A DNA stretch of 61,979 bases from the NCBI RefSeq assembly GCF_016461715.1, contig NZ_JAEMUI010000028.1, positions 1 through 61,979 of the forward strand, read 5' to 3'. This stretch comes from Marinomonas spartinae (GTDB lineage Bacteria; Pseudomonadota; Gammaproteobacteria; Pseudomonadales; Marinomonadaceae). Position numbers and translations under genes: made by a program. Shown here one piece after another: positions 45,091 through 54,973 of the stretch (positions are counted from its first letter, which is position 1; every line of letters begins with the position of its first letter). The notes beneath the pieces are model-generated. The model worked only from the letters and a program-made list of their open reading frames with translations. It had not been told where the DNA came from and ran no database searches.

Positions 45091-47468
45091 AGTATCAACT
45101 CTTCATCCTGGGTGCTGGGCTGCTGTAAAAACGTATGAAGTTTGTCCGCTAATTGATCACAGTCTTGTTGCTCATCTTGACGCTCATAACCTGACATAGA
45201 ATGACTTAGGTTAAGCACTTTGGTTTTTTGCTCGCGCCACGCAAAATATAAGGACTCAAATTCACAGAAGTCATGAAAAGAAAGCCAATGAATATGCACA
45301 AGCAAATGAGCAGGACTGTTGTTGCGAATGAGTGCTTCGGCCTGTTGACGAAAGTGTTCATTATGATGGCGTGCAGTAAACCCGGGTAAAACGACGCTGA
45401 TTTGATGCGCATACGGAGTAAGGTCGACCGATGTTCCTTGAGGGCGAAGGGTGATATGTTCCACTAGATGAAGGCTTTCGCTCTCATGGTTTAGCTGAGT
45501 AAGCCACTGTTGTAGCTGATGGCAAAAGTTGAGCAGTTTGTCTTTATTGGTATGATGTCCAATATAGAGCCATAGGGTGTCGTCGTCTGCGGATTGTTTA
45601 CCCGAAAAATTGAAAAACAGCTGATATTCCTCTTTGCGAGTGTGGTGTAGCACTTTAAAACAATGATGATCGATACCTAATAAGAATAAAGACTCGGGAA
45701 TGGTCTGGCCTCTAAACGCGATGATAGTGGAGCGTATTTGATGAATCTGTTGATCACTTAGGGCCATGTTTTCCGGACGTTCACTAACGGATTCGAGCAA
45801 CAAGCGTATTGGTTTGCGAATTTTAAATAGGGTTTTTTGACCAGTTGGGCTGTGGGCAAAATGCGCATCACTGACCACATTGAGTAAATGTCGGGTGAGG
45901 GTGCGGCTATAGTGGTTTTTATCTGTTTTTTGTACACCGAGTAGCAAGGAAATTCTTTTTTCATACCCGCTTTGGTGATTCACTTGGAACAAATTCGGGC
46001 CAAGGCCACGCTCATTAGTAACGGGGATAATCTCATTAATAAAGGCTTGCTTGCTTTTCAGCAGCTGCCAATTTAGCGCCTTAAATGACAGGTACGGGTT
46101 AAACTGACGATGAAAATCGTTTGGGTATTGTTCGCCGTAAAGCGCCAGTATGTAATCAAAGAGGCGTCCCTTACGCTCTGGGAAATCGTCAAATTGGTCT
46201 TGTAACGCTCTTAGTTGTTGAGCTGCTTGCGCTGGGTAATGTTGGTCAATATCGTAAAACTGTTTATGACTGAGAGCTTGTATTTGATAACTGTATGGGG
46301 AATCCAATGAGAGAGAGAAAAGCTCACGGATTCCATCCAAATCCCGACAAAAATTCGCCATCAGTTGATCAAACAATAGTAAATAGCTACGTAGTTGATG
46401 ACGTTCCGCTTGTTGTTGCGGGTTATAGTGGCTTGATCGCCCAGGTGCTAGGTGATAATTGCGGGGGAATAACGTTTGCACTGACTCATATTGAGCAAAA
46501 TCGTAGAACCTTCCAGTAGGTAGAGAAGGCTCTGTGGAAGTGCTAGCGGTCAGTTGAATGCGTCTTTGTTGTTGGTATAGATGAAAATTAAGACCAATTT
46601 CGCTGACATCCAGTGTCACCGCATGATTTTTCTGGAGCAAAGCTAACTTAATGTCTGACTCCTGTTCTGGGAGCATAAGCTTTGCGTATTCGGGCAATGT
46701 TTTGATTCGTTCATTGAGATCCGAGGCGTCTGTGCTTTGAAAGTATAAGTCGTGAATGTGTTGTATGGCGTTATTGGCTAACAGATGCTCTTTTAGTTCC
46801 GCTAATGACGGTTTGATATTTTTTTGTCGAATCCATTGATTACTTTGGTCATAAATACTTGCCGCCAGTTTATTGGTATCGTCTACATCATCACTGATAT
46901 CAATAATGGCGTGGAGCGATAGGCTTGTCTCGCCAATTATCCTGACCTGATCTAGGTCTTCTCCCAGCCCACGAACACCATGATAGGCTTGGGTGATGGC
47001 GTGGATGGTTTGCTGAATATGCCGTGAGTCGTCACTTTGCCCCTGTTGAGATACCACCGGAAGTAAGCCATCAATTTGATACAGTCCACAATGTGGTACT
47101 TGTTGGTTTAATGCTACCCATACTTGGTCCAAGTCAGAGATGACCGATAGTAACCATGACTGATAATCATCAGGGTGTTGTGGCGGGGGGTGAAGAATGT
47201 CCTCCGGTGGAGCCAGACCGTATCTAGGGTAATCAATTTGGCCGTTTGACTCGGTGAGGTAGTCACTGACGTCAAAGTCACTGCGATAAATGAGGTCAGT
47301 GAGTGCATAACACAGTTGTTCTAAAATCGTGACACCCGGATCATGGGTATTATAGTCTGTCCAGACCTTGCCACTAAGCTGCTGAATATAGGTTAACCCC
47401 AACTGAAACAGTTGTTCAAAACTATCTGGATTTGCTTGATGATCTTGTTTGGAAATTGTTAGTGTCAT
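45087..47468 (-). CDS. eCIS baseplate wedge protein (Afp12-like)
   Basis: A 793-aa protein. The conserved N-terminal motif is VWTDYNTHDPGVTILEQLCY followed by ALTDLIYRSDFDVSDYL, diagnostic of the second large baseplate protein in eCIS clusters, gp6/gp7-like. The remainder alternates helical and beta segments without recognised domains. It overlaps both neighbours by 4 nt (ATGA at each side), consistent with stoichiometric translation. With the 1351-aa protein it should make the wedge that connects spike, sheath and tube. The name Afp12 rests on position and motif. Confidence 0.8.
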   Translation of the reverse strand: MTLTISKQDHQANPDSFEQLFQLGLTYIQQLSGKVWTDYNTHDPGVTILEQLCYALTDLIYRSDFDVSDYLTESNGQIDYPRYGLAPPEDILHPPPQHPDDYQSWLLSVISDLDQVWVALNQQVPHCGLYQIDGLLPVVSQQGQSDDSRHIQQTIHAITQAYHGVRGLGEDLDQVRIIGETSLSLHAIIDISDDVDDTNKLAASIYDQSNQWIRQKNIKPSLAELKEHLLANNAIQHIHDLYFQSTDASDLNERIKTLPEYAKLMLPEQESDIKLALLQKNHAVTLDVSEIGLNFHLYQQQRRIQLTASTSTEPSLPTGRFYDFAQYESVQTLFPRNYHLAPGRSSHYNPQQQAERHQLRSYLLLFDQLMANFCRDLDGIRELFSLSLDSPYSYQIQALSHKQFYDIDQHYPAQAAQQLRALQDQFDDFPERKGRLFDYILALYGEQYPNDFHRQFNPYLSFKALNWQLLKSKQAFINEIIPVTNERGLGPNLFQVNHQSGYEKRISLLLGVQKTDKNHYSRTLTRHLLNVVSDAHFAHSPTGQKTLFKIRKPIRLLLESVSERPENMALSDQQIHQIRSTIIAFRGQTIPESLFLLGIDHHCFKVLHHTRKEEYQLFFNFSGKQSADDDTLWLYIGHHTNKDKLLNFCHQLQQWLTQLNHESESLHLVEHITLRPQGTSVDLTPYAHQISVVLPGFTARHHNEHFRQQAEALIRNNSPAHLLVHIHWLSFHDFCEFESLYFAWREQKTKVLNLSHSMSGYERQDEQQDCDQLADKLHTFLQQPSTQDEELIL

Positions 47469-48292
47469 GATGACGCCTGTTCATCCGCTTGGCGGCTTTC
47501 ACACAGTGCCATAAATGGGTCATGCCAAAGCTGTGTTATGTGATAACGGATAAACAGGTGTTCTCCATAGTTTGTATTCGTTCGAATTTGCAGCACGTAG
47601 GGGCGATTTGATCCGTGGCGGGTGGTTTGTTTCCAACGTAGTTTCAGCTTATCGGCTGCTGAATGAAAAAAAGCGTGTTGAGTTTTGATCGGATTTTTTT
47701 TACGCCATTGCCACCACCAAGTGTTAGGCGCACAAGTGTTCGTAGCAATGGCATGCAATAAAGCGTATCGACCACTGTGTCGAATGCCTATTCCCGCAAC
47801 CACTTCAAACATATTGCATCCTTCTAACTCCGGTGTCAGGTCATGCCACTGGCCATCTGCAGGAATGGGCGCTTCAAGTAATTGACTACCACTGCGCCCC
47901 TCTGAGCCGATGACGCCATGAACATCCAAGGTATGCTTGGGGTTGTCTGTCTGAATACCTGCTTTTCCATCAATAGTAAGTGTTAGGTTCGGAGTGTGCG
48001 TTGTCTCTTGACCCTCTTGTGTAATAGGAGGGCAAGCTCTGAATTGAAGATCTGTTTGTTGTTTTGCAAAGCGCATTTGCCAAAGTGGCAGGTTAGGATC
48101 ACTTTGTTGATAAAAGCTTAAAAGATGCTGTTGGTCCAACGCCGTTAGTTGTAGGCCCGTTACAGGCGGTTTTACGAAGCCTTCTTCCACTTGGTTGACG
48201 CAGGAGTCAATCAAATCCGCAAAATGCTCGGCAGATGGCATGGTGCCTTGGCGGAAATAATTTTTTAGTGTACTTCGATTACGTTTTGCCAT
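47465..48292 (-). CDS. eCIS-associated fibre/collar-like protein
   Basis: A 275-aa protein. Its start (RSTLKNYFRQGTMPSAEHFA then DLIDSCVNQVEEGF) is a motif I associate with accessory proteins of eCIS operons. A central collagen-like/adhesin-style segment (LTIDGKAGIQTDNPKHTLDV, HGVIGSEGRSGS) resembles the triggering part of tail-fibre proteins, and the C-terminal domain (about 140-265) is beta-rich with many Trp and His. No other Afp13-like fibre gene is present, so this is the best candidate for the receptor-contacting part, though a structural collar role is equally possible. Confidence 0.6.
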   Translation of the reverse strand: MAKRNRSTLKNYFRQGTMPSAEHFADLIDSCVNQVEEGFVKPPVTGLQLTALDQQHLLSFYQQSDPNLPLWQMRFAKQQTDLQFRACPPITQEGQETTHTPNLTLTIDGKAGIQTDNPKHTLDVHGVIGSEGRSGSQLLEAPIPADGQWHDLTPELEGCNMFEVVAGIGIRHSGRYALLHAIATNTCAPNTWWWQWRKKNPIKTQHAFFHSAADKLKLRWKQTTRHGSNRPYVLQIRTNTNYGEHLFIRYHITQLWHDPFMALCESRQADEQASS

Positions 48293-48294
48293 GA

Positions 48295-51200
48295 TTAAGT
48301 TGTTCCATCGTCTAATGCAGGGGCGTTTGTATTGGTGATGGCTGCATTATCTGGGTTGATGATAAATTCTTCGCCAATGACGAGCTCTCCAATGCCTGTT
48401 GGTTCAGGGAGCATGGTTATGTTGTCGTTTTCGATTTGGATGTAATGATGCTCCGTTGGTATCAAAAGATACCAAGGGTATTGGGCTTTAATTGGCTGCT
48501 GTGTACTGGCGCTGTCCTGTAGTGCATATCGGGTTTGTTGTTGGCTGATTTTTAGTACCGAGATACCACTCACGTTGGCCACATTGGGTTGCTGGTTAAT
48601 AAACGAGGCCAGTTTGCTTAAAGACAATTGCCATCCAAGCCCCTGATTCATGCTGTTTTCTTGCCATGGGCACAGGGCGCAATGAAGGGCGTAATTTAAT
48701 TGGCGTAAAGCGAGGCCATGGTGAACACCTGCATGAAATGATACACGACAGCGGACTTGGATTTTCTCATAGCCGGGGTTACGCACTTCGATCTGTAATC
48801 CTTGACGGCCAACGGATTGCAGCATGTTGCGAATGCTCAGCAGTGCTGTAGCGTCCACCATTTTAGGCTGACAAGGCGAGTGCTGACAGTCTGTTTTTCT
48901 GGGCGTCACGATCAGTAATACTCTTCCAGGAGCGGGTTCTTGATGATCAAATTGACGACTCGAAAAGCAATAGGCAGCGCCAATGTCTGTGAATTTTTCC
49001 AACACTAAGCGCTCATAGTCCCAGGGTGTAATAGCTTGTCCTTTGTGACGTAAGGTTTCGCTAATCCGAGTGATCCACTGTTCCTGAGTTTCTTGTTCTC
49101 GCGCTTGTTTCATTGGCGTCAATTGCGCTATTTTCGTGAGATTAGGCTGCTTTGGGTATGCTTTCCATTCACTAAATGAAGCAGCAAGAGTTGGCTCACT
49201 GCGTCCGCTAACTTGCAGTACATGGGTAGCGACATGCAGACAATTAGGGTAGCGGTTCACACCATGATTGGTGCTCACTTTAAGCCAGTATACACCGTCT
49301 GGCATTACTTGGTGGGTTGCATTAATCTCTTCAGGTATATCCAGTGTGACTAACCCCGTGGTTAGGAATCCTTGAGTGGTGTCGTGAATGATGTTTTGTG
49401 GAGGAAGTGTTACCCACTGATTATTGACTAGGTAATGCCAGTGATAGCTGGTTGATGGATACGGTGTTAGAAGTTTAGAGCTGCCATCAAGTAGAAAAAA
49501 TAGATTGAGATAACCAGACAGCTGGGAGGCGGATAGGCCGATAAATAGATGACTATCATGTCGGTAATCTGGCAGTAGTCTAGGGCATTGAAGGCGCATA
49601 GCTTCTAAAGGTGGGTAGATTTGAGCCTGACCAAATGGGTGTAAATGTATTATTTGCCCTTGTTGGGCTGGGTCCAGAGTCGCAAAGTCGATTTGTACCT
49701 GGGCTTGATAATCAATCGAAAAACGATTTAATAGTGGTGTATAAGGTAAATTGGGTAAGGGCTTAGGCTTTTTCGTTTTTACATTGGCTGTCAAAATTTG
49801 ACTGAATAGTGGTCCGTAATCACGATGACCAAATGCATTTTGTGGGCCATTCAGTTTGATCTTGAATAATCCATTACGAATGCCCGATTGAGGGCTAAAG
49901 GGGGTATTTGGCCAGTTCTGCGTTATTGGGGTGAACGCTTGCTGCATCGCATTGATATGAAGATGGCTGTTCTTTTCTAACAGCCCATCTGCTGGCTGAA
50001 ACAAAGGCTGGCTTAATGGACCGAGCGTTGTCCATTGACCATTATTTAAGACGTCGGTGCTGACTTGGAAGCTGTGATTTTTAAAAAGATAGGAATACCC
50101 ATCATAATGCTGCCTAAACCCATCACTGCCTCTGGGTAGACCTGCCCACTCCATTTGAAACGTCAGTGATTTTACATGCTTGCGAGCAAGCTCTTCATTG
50201 GCAATCACTAAATAAGATTCGTCACTTGGTTGGGCACCAAAAGGCAAAAAAGGTTGGCTTGGGTCAGCTTGTCCATCATTGTTATAAAGCTGCAAGCGTG
50301 TCATTCCTGTGACTTGACAATGGATGGACATATTGGACCACTCAAATCCTTGAAAAATGGAATAAGGATAACAATTGGTTTGCTTTTTGAGGGTGAGCTT
50401 TAATGCCGGGTGAGGTAAAGACCATTGTTGACCGTGTTGTTCTGGCGTAGCTGGTACCGTCGCTGAAAACCCAGGGTCCATTTTTAGTGATAATATGAAG
50501 CCCATTCGTTGGGATGTTGTGTTGTCATCCGTTGTTTCATTAACAGGGTGTATTTGGCTATTATGGACGCTTTTCCAGCCGTCCGTGGTCGTAATCTCTA
50601 CATTAAATACGCCATTAAATAGTTGATAAAAGGCGGTTGTTTTAGAGTGAGATAATAAATTCTGGATGGTTTCTAGAGCGACGGAGTCGATAATTTGTTT
50701 GTCTGCGAGTATTTTGGCATTTTGACAAATACTGTCTATATCGTTTTCTGTCAGCCAGTCATTAGCGCTTAGAATGTGCCGACAAATTAATTGACCAAAA
50801 ATGCCAAAAAAGATGTCTTGCTGTTTGCTTTCTTTTTGTCGCGCAGCTTGTTGCAGTGGTTCTGTTTGTTGTAGCTGTTCTGTCTGTTTTAGTAAGGTGA
50901 GGAAAAATAGGCGATAGATATCATTAAGTTGTTGTGATGGAGAGTGTGCTATCAGTTGTTGTAACTGATTAGGCTGTAGCTGTTCCACCAATTGACTGGC
51001 TGAAATCTTGGTATCGACATGATCAAGAAGATGGTTGTGTATAATGAGTAATTGTTCAAAGAACTGAGTTAATACTTTTCGGATATCGATGTCTTTATCC
51101 TGCTGGCCTTTGAACTCGCTGAATAGATAAAGCTGTTGCTCAATAATCCCTTGGCGAACTTCTTGCAGTGCAAACCGTATGGTGACATTACGCTGTCCTT

Positions 51201-52350
51201 CCGCCATGGATAAAATAGGGTCTGAAATAACCAGCCCTATGCTCTGTGTATGCGAGTTTACTTGGGTTTCATTTTCTTCAATGGGCGTGCCAAACATGGG
51301 GAAGTTTTGGGATTTGGGAAAGTCTGGTCCTTTTGCAGTCGGTTCCACCATGATTTTTCGGGCATTAATGCCACAAACGAAGCCTGTTTCTCTTTCGGGT
51401 GAGGCCTGAGAGTCTCTGTGCAAGGTTAAACTAAATACATGTGTTACTTCCGCATCGGTCACTACCATCGGGTAAGTTGCTTGGTAGTCGACCCGTTGAA
51501 ACTGTGCATTGTTGCCAGGACTAAAAATCTTCCCTTTGATGATCTCGGCTGGGGTCGAACTCGTCGGTGATTGTGACAGCTTTAGATAAACCAGATCGTC
51601 GGGTACTTTTTTATAATCTTGTTGTAGAACATCTTGATAGTAAAAGAGTAAATGCCGTTGGGTAAAGGTATTGATTTTTTGTTGTGCACGTTCAAACAGT
51701 TTTAAGAAACTGATGTAAAGTGCTAGCTGCGGTGCTTGCTCACCTTGTTTTAGAGAAGAGGTAAGTATGCTCTGGCATATATCTTGTAATCGGGTGATAA
51801 CAAGGTTGATTTTTGAAAAACAGAATTGTAAGTGATCCAGCGAATTTGGCAACAGATGCTGAGTTAACGCGAGTTTATCTAGCCCCCACAGCGCATCGAA
51901 TTGACTCATATCCGGACGGTCTTCAGGTGTCACATCTTCTAGGAGTTGTTTAAGGGGGACAGCAAGGTGCGTTTGAAAAAGATTTAATAAGGTGAATTTT
52001 AGTTGATAAGCAATGTCAGGAGAGCTTGGTAGGTGTACATACCATTGGTTGAGTTGGTGGTATAAGTGAAGCAAATATTGTCGTGTTGAGTCCTCACCTA
52101 ATTGTTTAGCCTGTTTAAATTGCTGTTTGTACTGATTCAGATTAATGCTTATTACTGTTGCACTGACAACCAGTTCACTTTGCTCGAACATGCCTCCCCA
52201 ATGCCCTGCCGCTTGATCGTTTTGATCACGATAAGGAATCTGTCTGGCAAATCGTTTGACCCAAACTAAAAGCTGTTCAAAGCTTTGTTCGTGAAGCTGA
52301 AAAAAATGCGGGGAAAGAGCCTTGTTTTTTCGTTGCTGCCGCGTTGTCAT
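48295..52350 (-). CDS. eCIS giant baseplate protein (Afp11/gp6-like)
   Basis: A 1351-aa protein. The C-terminal third shows the baseplate J/gp6 pattern: ETQEQWITRISETLRHKGQA, ITPWDYERLVLEKFTDIGAA, VLLIVTPRKT and LQIEVRNPGYEKIQVRCRVS. The N-terminal two thirds are beta-rich with unique insertions, including a Gln-rich helical stretch near residues 455-500 (TEQLQQTEPLQQAARQKES). Its partner is the 793-aa protein encoded downstream. It starts 3 nt after gp25, as in Afp. Large size is normal for Afp11 relatives. Confidence 0.87.
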   Translation of the reverse strand: MTTRQQRKNKALSPHFFQLHEQSFEQLLVWVKRFARQIPYRDQNDQAAGHWGGMFEQSELVVSATVISINLNQYKQQFKQAKQLGEDSTRQYLLHLYHQLNQWYVHLPSSPDIAYQLKFTLLNLFQTHLAVPLKQLLEDVTPEDRPDMSQFDALWGLDKLALTQHLLPNSLDHLQFCFSKINLVITRLQDICQSILTSSLKQGEQAPQLALYISFLKLFERAQQKINTFTQRHLLFYYQDVLQQDYKKVPDDLVYLKLSQSPTSSTPAEIIKGKIFSPGNNAQFQRVDYQATYPMVVTDAEVTHVFSLTLHRDSQASPERETGFVCGINARKIMVEPTAKGPDFPKSQNFPMFGTPIEENETQVNSHTQSIGLVISDPILSMAEGQRNVTIRFALQEVRQGIIEQQLYLFSEFKGQQDKDIDIRKVLTQFFEQLLIIHNHLLDHVDTKISASQLVEQLQPNQLQQLIAHSPSQQLNDIYRLFFLTLLKQTEQLQQTEPLQQAARQKESKQQDIFFGIFGQLICRHILSANDWLTENDIDSICQNAKILADKQIIDSVALETIQNLLSHSKTTAFYQLFNGVFNVEITTTDGWKSVHNSQIHPVNETTDDNTTSQRMGFILSLKMDPGFSATVPATPEQHGQQWSLPHPALKLTLKKQTNCYPYSIFQGFEWSNMSIHCQVTGMTRLQLYNNDGQADPSQPFLPFGAQPSDESYLVIANEELARKHVKSLTFQMEWAGLPRGSDGFRQHYDGYSYLFKNHSFQVSTDVLNNGQWTTLGPLSQPLFQPADGLLEKNSHLHINAMQQAFTPITQNWPNTPFSPQSGIRNGLFKIKLNGPQNAFGHRDYGPLFSQILTANVKTKKPKPLPNLPYTPLLNRFSIDYQAQVQIDFATLDPAQQGQIIHLHPFGQAQIYPPLEAMRLQCPRLLPDYRHDSHLFIGLSASQLSGYLNLFFLLDGSSKLLTPYPSTSYHWHYLVNNQWVTLPPQNIIHDTTQGFLTTGLVTLDIPEEINATHQVMPDGVYWLKVSTNHGVNRYPNCLHVATHVLQVSGRSEPTLAASFSEWKAYPKQPNLTKIAQLTPMKQAREQETQEQWITRISETLRHKGQAITPWDYERLVLEKFTDIGAAYCFSSRQFDHQEPAPGRVLLIVTPRKTDCQHSPCQPKMVDATALLSIRNMLQSVGRQGLQIEVRNPGYEKIQVRCRVSFHAGVHHGLALRQLNYALHCALCPWQENSMNQGLGWQLSLSKLASFINQQPNVANVSGISVLKISQQQTRYALQDSASTQQPIKAQYPWYLLIPTEHHYIQIENDNITMLPEPTGIGELVIGEEFIINPDNAAITNTNAPALDDGTT

Positions 52351-52353
52351 GGG

Positions 52354-52800
52354 CTATGCATCCTGTTCATCACGAGCTGGAAGTAGGCTGGGATTGATTA
52401 AGGTTCCTTCCTGTAAATAAAATGGGTAGACCATATTGCTGCGTGTATTGGTTGTCACAATGAGATATTCAAGCCTAATCATTAATTGGCCTTGATCTAC
52501 GTTGGGCTGAATATGAATCTCTTGTAAATTAATGCGCGATTCAAAAAATAAAATAGCTTGCTGAATTTCATATTTGATTTCAGTGAGCGTTGTTTGAGTC
52601 AGTTCTGCAAACACAAATTGATTGAGTTTACAGCCATAGTCAGGGCTCATTATCCGTTCTCCAGGGGAAGTAGAGAGGAGGATAGACAAGCTTTGTTGAA
52701 TATCTACTTCATCCTGACTTAATGTGACACGTTGATTTGATGGTGCAAATGTGGGCGGGAAAGCCCACCCTGAACCTAGAAAAGCGTTTTGTTTACTCAT
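52354..52800 (-). CDS. eCIS baseplate protein gp25-like (Afp9)
   Basis: A 148-aa GPW/gp25-family protein. The segment TLSQDEVDIQQSLSILLSTS then PGERIMSPDYGCKLNQFVF carries the conserved GER and the EPR-like core region that initiates sheath polymerisation. It lies directly before the gp6-like gene and after the PAAR gene. Normal length. Confidence 0.9.
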   Translation of the reverse strand: MSKQNAFLGSGWAFPPTFAPSNQRVTLSQDEVDIQQSLSILLSTSPGERIMSPDYGCKLNQFVFAELTQTTLTEIKYEIQQAILFFESRINLQEIHIQPNVDQGQLMIRLEYLIVTTNTRSNMVYPFYLQEGTLINPSLLPARDEQDA

Positions 52801-52855
52801 TTAAATTCCTTTTTCAAAGAGTGGTCATGTTAATAGAGTATTGATGCTTGAAGCA

Positions 52856-53155
52856 TTATCCGCCAATCATTACGGTGGGGTCACCAAGTACAATGCTGCC
52901 ACCATGATCGGTACTGTCTCCCATCCTAGCCGCTGGCTTTCCACCAATGAGAACCGTAGCAGACCCTTTCACTATGGTGGATGGAGGCCCTACGCAGGTG
53001 CACATGTCGCCAACAACCGCAGCAGGAAGATTGCCAATCAGAACCGTAGGGACACCTGGTCCAATCACTGGCCCACCCACGTGAGGAATGGGAGGTAACC
53101 CTGGTGTGACCATTGGGCAAACATGCATGTCAGTTAGTCTTGCTGCAAATGTCAT
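52856..53155 (-). CDS. PAAR-domain spike tip protein (Afp10-like)
   Basis: A 99-aa PAAR protein that caps the VgrG-like spike and may carry effectors. PAAR motifs appear as GNLPAAVVGDMCTCVGPP and GGKPAARMGDSTDHGGSI; His and Cys residues (H11, C13, C52, C54, H84) can bind the structural metal. Gene order here is PAAR before gp25, the reverse of the reference Afp order. No extension is present, so it is a bare tip. Confidence 0.92.
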   Translation of the reverse strand: MTFAARLTDMHVCPMVTPGLPPIPHVGGPVIGPGVPTVLIGNLPAAVVGDMCTCVGPPSTIVKGSATVLIGGKPAARMGDSTDHGGSIVLGDPTVMIGG

Positions 53156-53168
53156 ATAATCTTCTCCT

Positions 53169-54962
53169 TTAATTAATTTTAACTAAACCACCTTTGATGG
53201 TCGTTATGCCTGAGGCGGACAATTCTGCCGTTGCTGATCCTTTAGCAGTGAGTCCTGTTTGTGCCTCTAGATTGACATTGAGCCCTTGTACTTTGACATC
53301 AGCTTGTGCAGTGATGCTAGTATTGTTTGTTGATTTTAGCTCTATTTTTCCTTTCGCTGAGAGTGTGATGTCTTTCGGACTATCGAGGGTGATACCACTA
53401 TCATCCATGGTAATGGTGTTTTTATTTTGGTCTGAAAGGGTGATGGATTTGCCTTTATCACTGATAGTAATACTGTTGTTGCCAGGGGTGACGATGGTAA
53501 TCACTTTATCTTCGTCATTAAATTCCACTTTCAGTTGGTTTTTGGTCACAATTGCTTTGGTGTTGTTCTCTGCGGTTAAATCATAAGGTGACGTATGTTG
53601 ACTGCTGTATAGGCTTCCTAACACAATGGGTTGGCTAGGGTCATTGTTGACGTAACCAATGATGACTTCATCACCTATTTCAGGGATGAAAAAATTACCG
53701 CTTTTTTGGGTGGCGTAGTAACTGGCAAGTCTTGCCCAAACCAGATTGTTTTCATCTCCCAGAGCTGGCATTTCTATTTGAATGCGGAACTGGGATTCCG
53801 GGTCTTCGTCCAGTTTGGTGACAAGTCCAATTTGCAATCCATCCACAGGAGGTAGCCAACCTGCGCCTGATGGTGCACCAAGGTCACGGTGTTCAGTGGA
53901 CCACATAGGGGATAGTCCTAAATCGACTGTGGTGAGCCATTGACCGTTTTCTATCTGGTGGTGCACTCCGCCGATATAGTGGGATCCATTGAACCGGTCG
54001 CCCACCCCCGCCAGTTGTATGAGGGTATTGATTTTTGCTTTGGCATTACCTTGAAAGGTGAGTGAGCCTCGGACTTTGGCTAGCATGGATTTTACCCGTT
54101 GACCTTTTGCCCAGCCTTCCAGCATTTCCTGTGTGAGACTACCGGAGGTTTGTAAGCGGTAGTCTTTGACATCCAATACTTTTGCGAGATCACTGTCACT
54201 AAAATTACCTTGACCTGAAATCGATGTTGCGGCGGCTTGCCCTTTGAGTATTTTTTGCTGGCTTGGATCCCAGCCAATGCCTGTTACTTGACTGAGTTGA
54301 TGACGGGCATCCGTTTCGGCGGAAAAATCAATCAAGTCCGTCCCATAGGTAACGACCAGTTCAGGTGCTTTATCAATGGCGGGAGCCGTTACAGAGAGGC
54401 TATTGGATTGATTACTGACCACCAGACCATTGGCTTCTGCTCGCGTTAGCAAAAAGTCCCAGTCTGTACAATTAAACTGAACCAATTCATCATGTTTCTC
54501 AGAAATGCTCTCTACTTTTTCAGCAGTAAGACCAGAGCAGTTACTAATCAGAGTGCTGATTATGTCGCTATCTGATTGTTTTAAAAAACTTTGGCTGTTG
54601 CGAGCTACCGTCATGGCAATCGCTTGATCTTTGCAGGTGATATTTAGGGTAGATTGATTGTTGTTGTCAATACGGATGGCATGGGATATAACGAGGCCTT
54701 CAAAGATGACTTCTTCTTGACTTGAATAGCCGACGCTGATGCTAATTTTGCTTCCAGGTTTAAACGTTTCGCCTTCACTGGTATCAAACGTTTGCATGGC
54801 CATATTACCATCGCTTAATACTAATTCTGCTGAGGCTATTTGATTGACCTGATAAAACACATGGATGGCAATTATTCCAATCTCACTGTTGATGGTACTG
54901 CCATTTGCTTTAATGGTAAAAGAGGTCGCACCAGAAATATTTGTTATTGGAGATTCCGCCAT
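53169..54962 (-). CDS. VgrG-like spike protein (Afp8, gp27-gp5 fusion)
   Basis: A 597-aa spike. Residues 1 to about 360 are the gp27-like hub (VFYQVNQIASAELVLSDG; QFNCTDWDFLLTRAEANGLV, typical of VgrG). About 375-460 is the gp5 OB domain (IGLVTKLDEDPESQFRIQIE, GDEVIIGYVNNDPSQPIVLG), and the C-terminus is a repetitive beta-helix (SITISDKGKSITLSDQNKN and similar). It trimerises under the tube and is capped by the PAAR protein encoded 13 nt downstream. Confidence 0.93.
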   Translation of the reverse strand: MAESPITNISGATSFTIKANGSTINSEIGIIAIHVFYQVNQIASAELVLSDGNMAMQTFDTSEGETFKPGSKISISVGYSSQEEVIFEGLVISHAIRIDNNNQSTLNITCKDQAIAMTVARNSQSFLKQSDSDIISTLISNCSGLTAEKVESISEKHDELVQFNCTDWDFLLTRAEANGLVVSNQSNSLSVTAPAIDKAPELVVTYGTDLIDFSAETDARHQLSQVTGIGWDPSQQKILKGQAAATSISGQGNFSDSDLAKVLDVKDYRLQTSGSLTQEMLEGWAKGQRVKSMLAKVRGSLTFQGNAKAKINTLIQLAGVGDRFNGSHYIGGVHHQIENGQWLTTVDLGLSPMWSTEHRDLGAPSGAGWLPPVDGLQIGLVTKLDEDPESQFRIQIEMPALGDENNLVWARLASYYATQKSGNFFIPEIGDEVIIGYVNNDPSQPIVLGSLYSSQHTSPYDLTAENNTKAIVTKNQLKVEFNDEDKVITIVTPGNNSITISDKGKSITLSDQNKNTITMDDSGITLDSPKDITLSAKGKIELKSTNNTSITAQADVKVQGLNVNLEAQTGLTAKGSATAELSASGITTIKGGLVKIN

Positions 54963-54973
54963 AAAATTCCTTA

